Source: Plasmodiophora brassicae
Lineage: Eukaryota; Endomyxa; Phytomyxea; Plasmodiophorida; Plasmodiophoridae
DNA: 64,000 nt
Assembly: GCA_039704465.1 (NCBI GenBank)
Contig: JASFAU010000003.1
Span: 1,834,504 to 1,898,503, forward strand
Reading direction: 5' to 3'
Part shown: in pieces, positions 32,298-42,727 of the stretch
Numbering within the stretch: the first letter of the stretch is position 1
How the letters are laid out: every line of letters begins with the position of its first letter
The notes under the pieces: model-generated
The model's input: the letters and a program-made list of their open reading frames with translations, nothing else
Database searches by the model: none
Told to the model about the DNA's origin: nothing
Program-made: the position numbers and the translations under genes

Positions 32298-33470
32298 ATG
32301 GTGGCTACGGTGACCATGATGATGATACTGCTCCCTGCCGTACGGTCTCTCGACTTGTACGGGGGTCCCGATAGAGTCCCCCATCCCGATCGTCCTGTGG
32401 CGCATCCAATCCCTATGCTAACGCCTGTCCAGGACGCGCCATGGATCACATTCGACGGCAACGACACAGAGGTCGCCACAGGCACCAACATGATGCCGAT
32501 GCCCCAAGCTTTTCCGAGGGACATGCAGCACAGGCATCTTCCCGACGGAGCACTGGCAAATCCAAACTTGCAGCGAGAGGAGTCCCCTGCAACCCTGGAT
32601 GAGCAACAGCAGCCACAGGGATCCGGTCCACTGAGCATGACACAGCTTCAGCAACCCTCACAGGCGACATCGCCGCAGATGTGGCAGTGGCAGCAACAGC
32701 AGCACATGCTCCTACCCGGAATGCAGCAGCAGAACGGAATGCAGCAGCAGAACGGAATGCAGCAGCACAACGGAATGCAGCAGCAGAACGTACCCGAACT
32801 GACTGCACAGGACATGCAACAGCAACAACGGTCGCTACTCATGGACATCGCAAAGCATTGGAAATCACCCATGGGTATTCCACACGATGGACAGCAGCAG
32901 CAGCAGCCACAGCAGCAGCAACATGAGCTACTGGGGCATCAGCCGCAGAACGAGTCGCAGCAGCAACTAGGTGCGGCCTCGATTGGTATGGTGCCGGTCG
33001 TTCGGCGCCCAGTCCTACCGGTTCCAAGTCAGCTGGATCGCGTCCAGAACCAGTGGCCTACGTCTAGGAACGCGCCGCATCAGATCGCAATTCATGACGG
33101 GCGCCCAGCGCAACCTGGCCCCGCCACAATGGACAAGGCACACACGGCCACCGGCATCGTCGCCACAAATATGGGCGACCACCGAGATTCCAATGGAGCG
33201 AAGCGCGATGGGCAGCACACGCCTGACTCGCAGGTGGGTCCGGGCCCGGCACGGTCCGGTTCCGTCTACGTTGACGGCGTACTCATGCCATCGAATTCGT
33301 CGTTGCACCAAGGGGGCGGTGCCAGCGCAAGCAACCTGACGGCGTACCAGGGCAACAGCCCTAGCGCCACGCTGCTCACCAAACCAACACCAAGTTCAGC
33401 GATGGCAGTGTCCACCACCATCGCCACCCAGCTAGCCGTCCTATCCGTCGCCATCTGCACTCTCCTCTAG
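32298..33470 (+). CDS. Gln-rich surface protein with GMQQQN repeats and GPI-like tail
   Basis: A 390-codon single exon starts with a signal peptide ('MVATVTMMMILLPAVRSLD'). The middle is Gln-rich, with four near-perfect tandem hexapeptides (GMQQQN, GMQQQN, GMQQHN, GMQQQN; about 32719-32790), further poly-Gln runs and scattered Met. The C-terminus 'STTIATQLAVLSVAICTLL' is a GPI-like hydrophobic tail. There is no enzymatic domain. The same signal-peptide, low-complexity, hydrophobic-tail design as the gene before it suggests a common role in a wall or surface coat. Confidence 0.7.
   Translation: MVATVTMMMILLPAVRSLDLYGGPDRVPHPDRPVAHPIPMLTPVQDAPWITFDGNDTEVATGTNMMPMPQAFPRDMQHRHLPDGALANPNLQREESPATLDEQQQPQGSGPLSMTQLQQPSQATSPQMWQWQQQQHMLLPGMQQQNGMQQQNGMQQHNGMQQQNVPELTAQDMQQQQRSLLMDIAKHWKSPMGIPHDGQQQQQPQQQQHELLGHQPQNESQQQLGAASIGMVPVVRRPVLPVPSQLDRVQNQWPTSRNAPHQIAIHDGRPAQPGPATMDKAHTATGIVATNMGDHRDSNGAKRDGQHTPDSQVGPGPARSGSVYVDGVLMPSNSSLHQGGGASASNLTAYQGNSPSATLLTKPTPSSAMAVSTTIATQLAVLSVAICTLL
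32719..32790 (+). repeat. 18 bp coding minisatellite, four units
   Basis: Four consecutive GGAATGCAGCAGCAGAAC units (the third has CAC for CAG), encoding the GMQQQN hexapeptides of the Gln-rich surface protein. Near-identity at the DNA level indicates recent expansion. Confidence 0.85.
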
Positions 33471-33710
33471 ATGAGCCGAAGAACGCAGCACCCATGCTGC
33501 AGGGCCAATACATAACTTATGCGGCGGCGTCACACCCACACCTCCGACCATGCTTCGCGGCAGGCAGGCAGGCAGCAGCATCAGCAGCAATGAGAATACA
33601 GCTAATGGCGTCGTGGCCGCCCCCCGGGAGTCTGCCAGCGCCAGCCTGCTGGTTGCGGGGCACGGACAAAGGCGCGGCCAGTGGGGCGGCGCCCGACGAC
33701 GTCGTTCGGC
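33471..33710. other. Intergenic
   Basis: Short gap with CAGCAG and GGCAGGCA runs before the CIP2A-like gene. No gene seen. Confidence 0.5.
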
Positions 33711-36700
33711 ATGGCCACAGCAACGGACGACGTCGAATCCGACCTCGAGGCGTCCAGGCGGGCACTGCTCGACGCGGCGTCGCTGCGATCGGCCCGAGCG
33801 ATCGACTGTGCGCGCCGTCTGTGCACGCATGGCGGGCGATTGCTGGCCGGGGACACCGATCTGGTCGATTGTGTGGCCAGGCAGATCCCGGCACTGGACG
33901 ACGACCGGGACACACAACGCACTGTACGAATACCGTTCGTCATGCCTGTCGCTCTGCATTCGTGTCCGGGTACTAACCACGACTGCCCAATATCAGTTCA
34001 TCGACCTGATTCGAGCGGCGATACGCGCCGGGCATCGTCCTGTGCGTCCTGCCGACGTACTCGTCAACTACCTCATCGGCACCATGTCGGTTCGGCGTGC
34101 CTCACAGCAGGCACCGATCAACCCGCATACCTGACAAATGTATGTCCAGTGGGAGCGCGGACGGTACCAGTGATCCCCACCACCTGCACTTGTTGGCAGA
34201 CCTCGCTCGTACGTGACCAGCTGTCGCCGTTTCATGAAATCGTTATCTGACGTCCACGTGCCATTCCAGGGATCGTCGACTGCCGGACTGCTATTGGGAA
34301 CCGCCAGAGCCGCGTTTACGTGGTGTTGAGCGCCACTATAGGCGCCCATGACAGCGCTGTTGGGCTGAGCGCCCTCATTGCCCTGGTCGCTCTGCTCCTT
34401 CGCGACCCTGTAAATGAGGCAAAGGTGGGCAGTGGTCTAGGCGGCTGTCCCGCGCGACGCTAACGCCATTGCACAGATCTTCTCTGAGGTCCATGTCGGC
34501 CAGTTCCTACAAATTGCATTCAACAGGCTCCTCATTCTGGACACGGGCGATGAACGCACACGCGTCGTCGCGCTGCTAATCGACCTAACCAGCAGGTTTC
34601 GGGTCGTACACGGCAGCACGATATCGACGTCGAACCTGACGCGCTGTTGAGCAGTGTGGTCGTTCAGTCACATCTCCCGGCCCTACGGTCATTGCTGCTA
34701 TCGTCGTTGACGGCTGTGATTGCCCTTCCTGGGCGCATGTCGTGCTGGGGGCTCGTTTCGCACTTCCAACGAATGGCTGCCGTTCCCGATCTGCAGATGC
34801 ACATTGCCGACCAGATACTGGGATCCTCTCGCAGCGCCCAGTCTGTGCTCGAGCTGTGCGCCAACGAACCATTGCTGGCGGTCGACATGATCGACAGATC
34901 CGTCCAGGTATTCTCCGTGCCCTATCCGGCATGCCCGCTGCGATGCTGAAGAATGCTAGGCGATTGCTGTGGAATCGTTAGGAATGGAGATCTGTTTCAT
35001 GGTCATCGATCAAGTTGCGGCGCTGCTGGACGTCAAACCTCACGCTTGTCTTCGGATCCTGTCCCGGCTCTGTCAGGTATGTGGGCTAGGCGGGGTGAAT
35101 ATCAAGCCAAACAAGGACCCTAAAGTGGACGCAGCATTCCCATCCAGCGCGATCCCATGTGATCTCCAAGAACATATCGCTGAGCAATCCGTCTGACCTG
35201 GAGCGCCTCGAGCTTCTGAACCTGTATCGTGTAATTGGTGCTTGCAAGGTCGTCTATCGTATTCGGTAACCTAGGGTAACTATCTGAAGTTCTGTATTCA
35301 CAGGAATTCGATGATTGTGGGGACCCCATCTCCCTACTCGTTCGATGTCTACAGAGTGCCGAATCGCAAGAGACTGTCGCTGCCGCGCTGCAACACATCA
35401 GTGGAGCTATGGTCTCCCGTGACCTGCTCGCTGTATCTCTACTGCGCGCAAACGAGTCGGTCATCGAAGAACGTGACTCCTGCCTGAAGTCCCATTCCGG
35501 CCTAAAGTCGCAAGTTCAGCAGTTAACGGACGAGATTGAACGAAGGTAGGTGCTAGCACCGGGCGAACCATGAATTTCTAAAATGGCGTTCAACAGGGGG
35601 CAGGAGAGGAAAGCGGCTGAGCAAGATATGCAACGGACGATCGACAAAGCCCGGCAAGCATATAACGAGCTCGAAGCACGAATGTCGCAGGCTTTGCATC
35701 ATCATCGCAGCGAGTCGTCTTCTGCACCATCGTGGCTGTCAAGTTGCTTACTCAGTGTGGTTCGTAGGAACGACGCACTTCTGGACAAGTTACGCCAACT
35801 GGAGCAGCACCGCCACGAACTCAAAGACATCGATAAGGTTCAGCGCATGACTTTCACTGCAGTACGTTACAAGCTGACCAATATTGCAGGTGAAGAATGA
35901 TCTCAGGTCTTCCAATGAGCAACGTGAACGCCTAGCTGAAGAGCTAGATCGAGTCCGCTGTAGCAACGCCGACTACAAGCTGCGGTGCGAACAGCTTCGC
36001 ATTCAGGTGATCCACAGTCGTATTCTTCGTATCCGCCGAAGTCATTGAGAGCGGTCCCCGTGCAGCTGGAGACCTCCATCCGCGACCTTGGTGACGCCCG
36101 ACGTCAACTGCATGAGGGCCACGAACATGCTGCTGCATTGTCCCGCCAGATCAAAGACCAAAGCGGGTCGTTTCGTTCCGCGATGGCTGAGCAGTCAAGA
36201 CGACTTGCTGACACCGAGAATGTCAGGTGCATCCATCGCTGCGCTTCCGTTGGGTCTAATAATCGCCCGATCGTAGATGATTTCACAGGAGCGTGCAACA
36301 AGGGAGCAGCTGTACAAAAAGCTAGTCAAGTGCATAGATGCATATGCGAACCTTGAACAGGATCTGGACAAGGCCAATATCGCCCTATCTACGAAGGAAC
36401 GTGACAGTGTGCGGCTTGGTGATATGGCTGCCCAGCTGGAGAGGACATTGCAGTCCAACGACGAAGAGTTCGCGTGTGCACGCTGACCGGTGCTGGCTAC
36501 TTTGCTAACTGGACGCCCTAATTAGGATTGCGAAACAGAAGGACATGATTGTTTTCCTGGAATCGCGGCTTGAAACTCTGGAACGCGAACGGGATCAACT
36601 ATCAGTAAGGCTGCTGGCGTCCGAAGGTCGTGCTAGCGACCTGGAGCAACAGAATGGCAAGCTCCAGGAAGAGGCCAGGATGCACGCTGAACTGACAGCT

Positions 36701-36793
36701 CTCATTCATCGCCTCAGTGACACTCACGTCAGTAACGAAGCCAGGAACAAATCGGTCGACGCCAGCCTTCGTACAACGCATACTACCGGCTAA
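33711..36793 (+). CDS. CIP2A-like armadillo plus coiled-coil protein, many exons
   Basis: The first exons are 33711-33923 and 33997-34085, and a third begins at 34150; introns are 73 and 64 nt, the first with an ACTAAC branch site. The N-terminal half is helical repeats ('RALLDAASLRSARAIDCAR', 'LHLLADLAR', 'SALIALVALLLRDPVNEAK'). After an intron comes 'IFSEVHVGQFLQIAFNRLLI' and 'RVVALLIDLTS', resembling in spacing the CIP2A segment around 'NEEVGEKLF' to 'VDLLMDLLK'. From about 35300 to the end the exons are coiled coil ('DMQRTIDKARQAYNELEARM', 'LETSIRDLGDARRQLHEGHE', 'ESRLETLERERDQLSVRLL'). Human CIP2A is an armadillo/coiled-coil inhibitor of PP2A with mitotic DNA-repair roles. The homology call rests on the N-terminal pattern only; the coiled coil is uninformative. 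Later splice sites are approximate. Confidence 0.5.
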
Positions 36794-37163
36794 TTCTGCA
36801 AGGCATACAATCCTGGATGTCCAAAGGTAGTACCCGTTACGCGTGCCTGAAGTAGTTGTCTCACTTGACTCTCCCCCGCACCCGAGACAGCACTTGTACT
36901 GCCCCACGGTTCCAAATCACAGCGAGAAAGGATTCTAGGGATAGGACATAGGCCTCGTTACCAAGGCATATTGATGAGACCCATTCTTAGTTTATAACCA
37001 ATGAGTAGTGAGCGTCGACTCACGAGCGCCATGCGCTAGGAACCGCTCGTATTTACAATGTTGTCGTTCTGGAGAGCGTTGCCGCCGCCGCGACACAGAG
37101 AGCAGCCCAAGCTGAACTCTTCGCCGTTCCTACACCGACGGAACATGGCCACCCTTAGATCGG
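36794..37163. other. Convergent intergenic gap
   Basis: Lies between the stop of the CIP2A-like gene (plus) and the stop of the RCR ligase gene (minus); holds both 3' ends. No gene seen. Confidence 0.6.
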
Positions 37164-40100
37164 TTAGGCATGGGCACAACAGGACACCGACGGCGGATGC
37201 TCAATACCCAGCGGGCACTTATCTGGACCCTCGCATTGCGGTAACTCCTCGGGCGCCTTCGTGCTCATGTAATCATGGGCTTCCTGGCGCCGATGGCAAT
37301 CGTCGCAGAAGTGCGTTGTACCCTACACAGTACAGAAGGCATGTCAGAACACGTACTACAGCGCTTGCCCAATGGCGGGTACCCAGCAGTGCCAGGTGCT
37401 CAGGCTAGACGGAAACATCATCAGAAATTAAGCAGAAGACGGGCGCCATGCGACAACCTACTTGCAGCAGAACCGGCATTTGAACTGGATGAATTCTTTG
37501 CCATGTGTGGCACACTCGGCGACGCCAATGCCGCTGCAGGTGCCACAGACCAGCTCGGATGGGTCAAAATGGTCCAGGCCATCGTTACAGGCCGGCTTGC
37601 CGCCAAAGTACGGCACCTGCCAGATGAGAATCAGCACAGAGGTCGAGCGTATCCGATAGGTGGGATTGGACCTTGCACTTGAAGCACATGTAGAATGCAA
37701 AGTAGGACATGCCGTACCCCATAGCGTTGCGGTAGTACGGGCCGCCTTCCATTAGGTCCGGGTCCTTCAACAGCCCTTCGTAGATAAGGCGCTGGTAGGA
37801 CTTGGCTTCGATGTCGCGGTGCAGCGCCCAAATGGGCATCAGGTCGGGCACCAGCAGCTCATGGTGCATGTTGATCTTGTCCAGCGGACACTGACAGAAC
37901 CCGAACGATATCTGCGGGGTCGGCCATTTCTCGACCAAGCGCTTCTTGCAGCACTCATAGTGGAACAGGTGGCCACAGTCGAGATCAACAACGGGCGATT
38001 GCGACAGGGTCTCAGTGAAGCAGATATTGCAGAAGTCGGTGCCCGACTGGACGCACGTTGCGGGGCGATGGTCATCATCAAACATACACGGTGGGTGATT
38101 CGTCTCACCGCGAACGCCACCGCAGGGGTGCCCACAATCCAACATGACCAGACAGGCCTGATCGCGTTTCCGCAGGCACTCGCTGGCCGTACAGCATCGG
38201 GCTAGGGCGGGTGCGGGCGGATCCGTGGCCAGGTTCTTGCCCGGAATCAGAGCGGCATCACAGAAGCGGCAGTGGTCGGCCGTCTTGAATATTTGGTATT
38301 CGTCGCAGGTGAACCCACTGTGGTACGGGCGCTCCAGACAGGAGCGGCAGAAGTCAATCGAGCAGGCCGAATTTCTGCATCGTAGACGGTTGTTCAGGTA
38401 GTGAGTTTGCGTCTCGGCTGACAGGGGCTTGCCGTTGACACCCATCAGACGGTTGAAGTCGGGGACGTCCTGGGCACCGTCGCGCACGAATTCGCAGGCC
38501 ACCGAACAGTTTGGGCATTTGACGAAATCCTCGTTGGCGTCCAGCAGGGCGCGAAGCGACGAATCCAGGTACGATTCGAACTCCGCTGTCTGCAGAAGCT
38601 CGCGAATGTCTTGGACACTGAACTCGCGAGACAGTGATGCTACGTCGCCTGATGCCACTGCCGACAGGATCGTGTTCCGCAGGCACCGCAAGCACGTGTA
38701 CGAATCTGCCGTGGACGACGGGTCCGATTGCTCGCGCACGTAGACCTCATCGAGTCGCCAACGCTCATGACACACCGAGCATTCATACCCATTGTCGTCC
38801 TTGTTCCCAGCCCGTCCTGTCGATCCGTTCGAGTGCAGACCTGGGTGGGAGCCCCTATACAGCACGAGTCAGCGGGACAGTTGAGCACCAGCAGATGTGG
38901 CAAACAGATCTTACAATGACGATCTGGTTGCGGTAGTCCCTTCGGCGCCGGGTGGTGCCACGGCCGTGGAACTGGTTCGATGCAGTGCCTGCTTCCAGAG
39001 AGCGATCTGGGACCGGGAATCCGAACGCAGGAACACGCTGCGCCCGTCAGCCATGCGATGAACCTCGAGGGAGTTCAGGCCGTGACAGCAGACGAACGTG
39101 CCGCGTGCGTCCATGGTGAACGTGGGTGTATCCTTTTGCAGGTCGGCGAATGCATGCAGGGTGCCGTTGCTGAGGAAGACCCAGCAGTATGCCCAGGCGG
39201 TCAGTGGTGCATGGAAGACATGCAGGAAGCCGGCGCGTTCGCACGCAACAAGCATAGGATCATCCCTGGGGACGTACCGCCCGAACCCAACCTCGAGGGC
39301 GCTGCCGTGGTGTTCCTTGTGCTGAAGACTGAGGAACGCAAGAAGAGAATCGGAGACAGAGCGGAAGTCGATGAAGGCGAACCCGTCGTCGGTCGGGAAT
39401 TTGACGTGCTTGACAGGGGCGTGCCTGCGAACCTCGTTGACAAACTCGCGTGAATGCATCGTTGGTGCTATGCTGCTGAACCACAGGTGCGCGGTCGGTA
39501 GGCCTGGTGTAGAGCAGAGGCCTTGCGATGTCAAGATCTCCTCGATGCGGTGCAACGACTGCGGTTTCCATTCGATGCTGCCCGACCGGATCGATTCAGC
39601 CAAGTGCTCGATGGCCGGATTGGTTGTCTCGGAGGTCAGCCAGGCAAGCTCGCCTGTCAGATGCTCCAGCTGCAGGCCATGACGGGACAGGTCCTCCGGC
39701 GTCCAGGATCGCTCCAGGTCCATCAGCAGCGTGACCTGCAACGTACACACGCGCGTACGTCAGGGATGTACGACCAGGTCGAGACCATTGCATCAGTGTA
39801 GACTGTACCATGGCGTTCAGCGATGGAGACGTCAGGATAGATCGGTGGAATTGCAAGCGAAGCTGCCCGGTTTTGACGTTCTGCAGGTCCACCCATCGGT
39901 CAACCATCTCGCCGCGCTGCAAGCCGAACAAGTTGATCTCGACGGATCCAATGAAATGGTCGGCGGTGAAGTTGTCGAAGTCGAATACGAGAACGCGCAG
40001 TACTGCCTGGTCATCCTCTTCGTTGATCCGAAAACCGAACGTCTACACAGCGAATGCATCATTCAGCATTTGACACTGACGGACAGGGCCCAGCATTGAA

Positions 40101-40858
40101 CGACCTCATTCCACACCGGGTTGATGTTGCGCCGTATGATCTTGCTCTTGGCACAGTTCTTCCCGAGGGCGAAGATGACATACGGGTCGGACAGGCGCGA
40201 CAGCACTGCCAGAGACGGATGGCGTCAGCGCCGTCATCGATACGCAATCGAAGACCGGGCAACATGATTACCGGGCCAGAAGTCAGCCTTGGCGAGATTA
40301 CGGGCCTCGATCAGCTTGACAATGACAATGTCGCCGTGCTTCAGGGCGTCGGAGACGCCGCCCGGTGCATCCATGCCCGCCCTCGATTTCGACGTCTTGG
40401 TGGCCGGCAGTGATGCCAACCTGTCTGATGCTGTTGACGCCGGACCCGCTGGCACGTGCTGCTGCTGCTTGCGGTCCTGGACACTCGGGACAAGCTGAAC
40501 AAGACCCTCGGCGTGCGGTCTGATTGCATCGCCCCCGTGAGAGGCCTGCGCTGACAGGATCAGCCGACCCAATGGACATCACGCGCGAACCGTGGCGCTC
40601 CAGTACCTGGCTGGCATCGTCATCGAGACTGGGGGCGGCGCTATGGAACAGCTGGATGCTGCATTCCTTGGAGATATTATACGAGGACAGCGCGGCGTCG
40701 TCCTTGAGGACCCGCCCGGCGAAGATGAGCGTCTGACGCGACGGCTGGAAGCCTTCGACGGCGAATAGCGTCTCTTTCAACGTTTGGACACTGGAGGCCA
40801 AATCAAGGTCGACAGCGATCGTCTTGCCGGTGGTCTTCTTAATGAAAAGAAGGACCAT
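37164..40858 (-). CDS. Ubl-C2-RRM-PH-IBR-RING-Cys-relay E3 ubiquitin ligase
   Basis: Ten exons (40607-40858, 40272-40545, 40105-40205, 39809-40042, 38973-39735, 38841-38923, 37672-38799, 37462-37616, 37383-37404, 37164-37322) join in phase to 1056 codons. Order: ubiquitin-like fold (1-75; 'FAGRVLKDDAALSSYNI'); C2 (about 153-270; 'IVIVKLIEARNLAKADFW', 'LSDPYVIFALG', 'NPVWNETFGF'); RRM-like (about 370-440; 'GFAFIDF'); PH-like (about 455-541; 'WVFLSNGTLHAF'...'SQIALWKQAL'); zinc modules ('HCKIC', 'ECSVC', 'CLRC'); IBR-like (about 659-735; 'FVKCPNC', 'FCRSCLERPYHSGFTC'); 'CGHPCGGVRGETNHPPC'; RING ('CNICFTETL', 'CGHLFHYECC'); tandem-cysteine domain. The last two match MYCBP2/Highwire: 'GGKPACN' and 'WHCWGTTHFCDDCH' hold the upstream and downstream relay cysteines (955, 1003) and the catalytic His. 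MYCBP2 relays ubiquitin between two Cys and esterifies Thr/Ser. The final RING ligand is Asp ('CPLD'). The junction at 38800-38840 is the least certain. Confidence 0.85.
37383..37404 (-). other. 22-nt microexon with the downstream relay cysteine
   Basis: Between introns of 57 nt (37405-37461) and 60 nt (37323-37382), 22 bases encode 'LSTWHCW'. Including them restores the reading frame and the spacing of the MYCBP2 tandem-cysteine domain; skipping them shifts the frame (155 nt before, 159 nt after), so microexon inclusion decides whether an active ligase is made. Confidence 0.75.
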
Positions 40859-42015
40859 GTCGGCAACGGCGAGCGTCTTAGGAGCAGACCATCAGCGGGT
40901 GGGAGCGTGGGCGTAGATGCAAGTGGTGGTGGTGGTGGCCGTCGTGCCGCTGGTGTGGCGGCGCAGGGATGGTGGACGGGACGAGTCGGGGCGCGATCGA
41001 CGACTCGATGCGGCCCGTGACGCTGACGCCCGTCCTATGCCCGTGCCTGTGCCTGTGCCTGTGGACGACGACGAGTGGGCGGAGCCCCGTCACGCCTTGT
41101 CCGCATCCACTGGGTTAGCGCCCCCCGCACTCGGCCTGATGGCATCGAAAACACCGGCCCGGCTGCCAGGCCGGACCCGGGTCAACCACCCTCAGCGAGT
41201 GTCGATCGCAGCACCGGACACACACGGCGCGAGTGATGGGCTGTTACACTTCAGTGCAATCGAGGGTTGGGCTGCGGGCCTCTCTTACACTTAAGTATAG
41301 AAGAATTTGGGCTACGGTGAAGTTCGTTAATCTCGTTTCTCGTGTCTCAGGAAGGCAAATGACAGTACAAGCTCTGGGACGGCAAATTGGCGGGCGCTGG
41401 CATAACTTCAACCGTGGAATTGGCCTAGTATACACATCTTCGCTTTATTCTTTGCCTCTTGATCGGATTACCTGCCAGTGTGTGGCCTCAGGGGAAGGGC
41501 TGTCAAGGCTCGACCAGACGCTGCCAGTTCGACAGTGTGCGGACCATCCGTTTCACCATAGTTCAACCTGCTGGGCAGATAAGCTGATGGACAGCAAACG
41601 ATTTCTGAGGATTGTCACCTCTCCACGAATGTCCCGCCATCTTTCCAACGTTGCCATCATTGAGCGAGCCCTTTTCCCGGATGACAGCGAGTGGTCCTTA
41701 ACAACGTTGCGAAGCTTTAAACACTGTAGCTGGTGCCTGTTACGTACAAGGGGATGGCCCAGTGGTGCTTACGTATTTGCATTTGTCGTCGCCAGCAACA
41801 GAGAGCTGTCCGCCACGACTTCGCCCCGGGCGTCCGCCTGGTGGTCGCCAGTCAGACATCCGAGATGGGCGTTGAATTAGTCGCCCGTGACAAGGACGAC
41901 GTCGTCCTCGCGGGCGACCTCGGCGAGCGCCTGCGACAGGCCAGACAGGACAGCTCGTACAGCGGCAGCGGGAACGACTGCGCGCAGTGGGAAGACGTGT
42001 ACACGCCGGCGACGA
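40859..42015. other. Divergent upstream region; possible small plus-strand gene
   Basis: The first 190 bases (to about 41045) are the 5' flank shared with the truncated copy upstream of 8373 and should include the ligase promoter; CA-rich and CACCAC runs are conserved in both. A hexamer run (GTGCCT, 41040-41062) follows. From 41233 to 41880 an AT-richer plus-strand frame of 215 codons has no recognisable domain ('CADHPFHHSSTCWADKLMDS'). It replaces, at the same place, the gene found at 7.2-8.2 kb in the other copy. Confidence 0.4.
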
Positions 42016-42540
42016 TCAGCTGATCCACCCGCCAGATGGCCCAGTAGCTAGGGGATCGGCAGCGGGCGTCGCGCAACGAGCTCGACGCGGCAGGCCGCCG
42101 TGCGCGCGGCCGCCAAAGTGAAGGCGGGCCTCGAACTGCGCCTTCGCCTCGGCCTCGCGATGCTGCCGGGAACGCGGGTTCTCGGCAGCCCAGTCGACCA
42201 GGTCCGCGTCGTCCGGCTTCCGGTCGATCATGACCCGGCAGCAGGTGCGCTCGAACGCTTCGACGAACGCGGCGCACTCGTGGGTGTAGACCCACACTTC
42301 TAACAGCGCCGACCTGGGCAGGAAGTACAGCTCCAGAACCGACGCCATGTCTGAACCGAACACATCCTCGAACAGCCCATTGAATTTTGTCTTACTTAGT
42401 ATGATTGGGAGTCAGCGCTCGCACCAGATGTCCACACGGTGCAACGACGTGCAACTCGACGGTAATCGTTGGTTCATGCAGGGCCACCTCCGGGTTGGGC
42501 AGTCCCGGTGCACCTGCAGTGCGTGCAGGTCAGACGCAAC
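42016..42540 (-). CDS. Small hypothetical gene, copy 2
   Basis: Reverse-oriented relative of the gene at 6780-7231. It reads 'DMASVLELYFLPRSALLEVW', 'CRVMIDRKPDDADLVDW', then a charged tail ('HREAEAKAQFEARLHFGG') that the other copy lacks through an earlier stop. Only one 75 bp unit is present. An intron before 'FSGLFED'-like sequence is suggested by conserved flanks. Head-to-head with the kinase-like gene, so the two may share a promoter. Function unknown. Confidence 0.4.
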
Positions 42541-42727
42541 CTGGGGCCCGCCCGTGCGTCGACGGGTCTTGAACAGCGCGTGCTGACTGATCCGTGCCGG
42601 ACTGTCCCATGATGAGGGCTGCGGGGATGTTGCGTGACGCGGACTCGGGGAGGGGAAGGGGCTCTCGGGGATGCCGCTCGCACTCGCATACCGCCGCCGC
42701 CCGCCCGCCGCCCGCACTCCGACCGAC

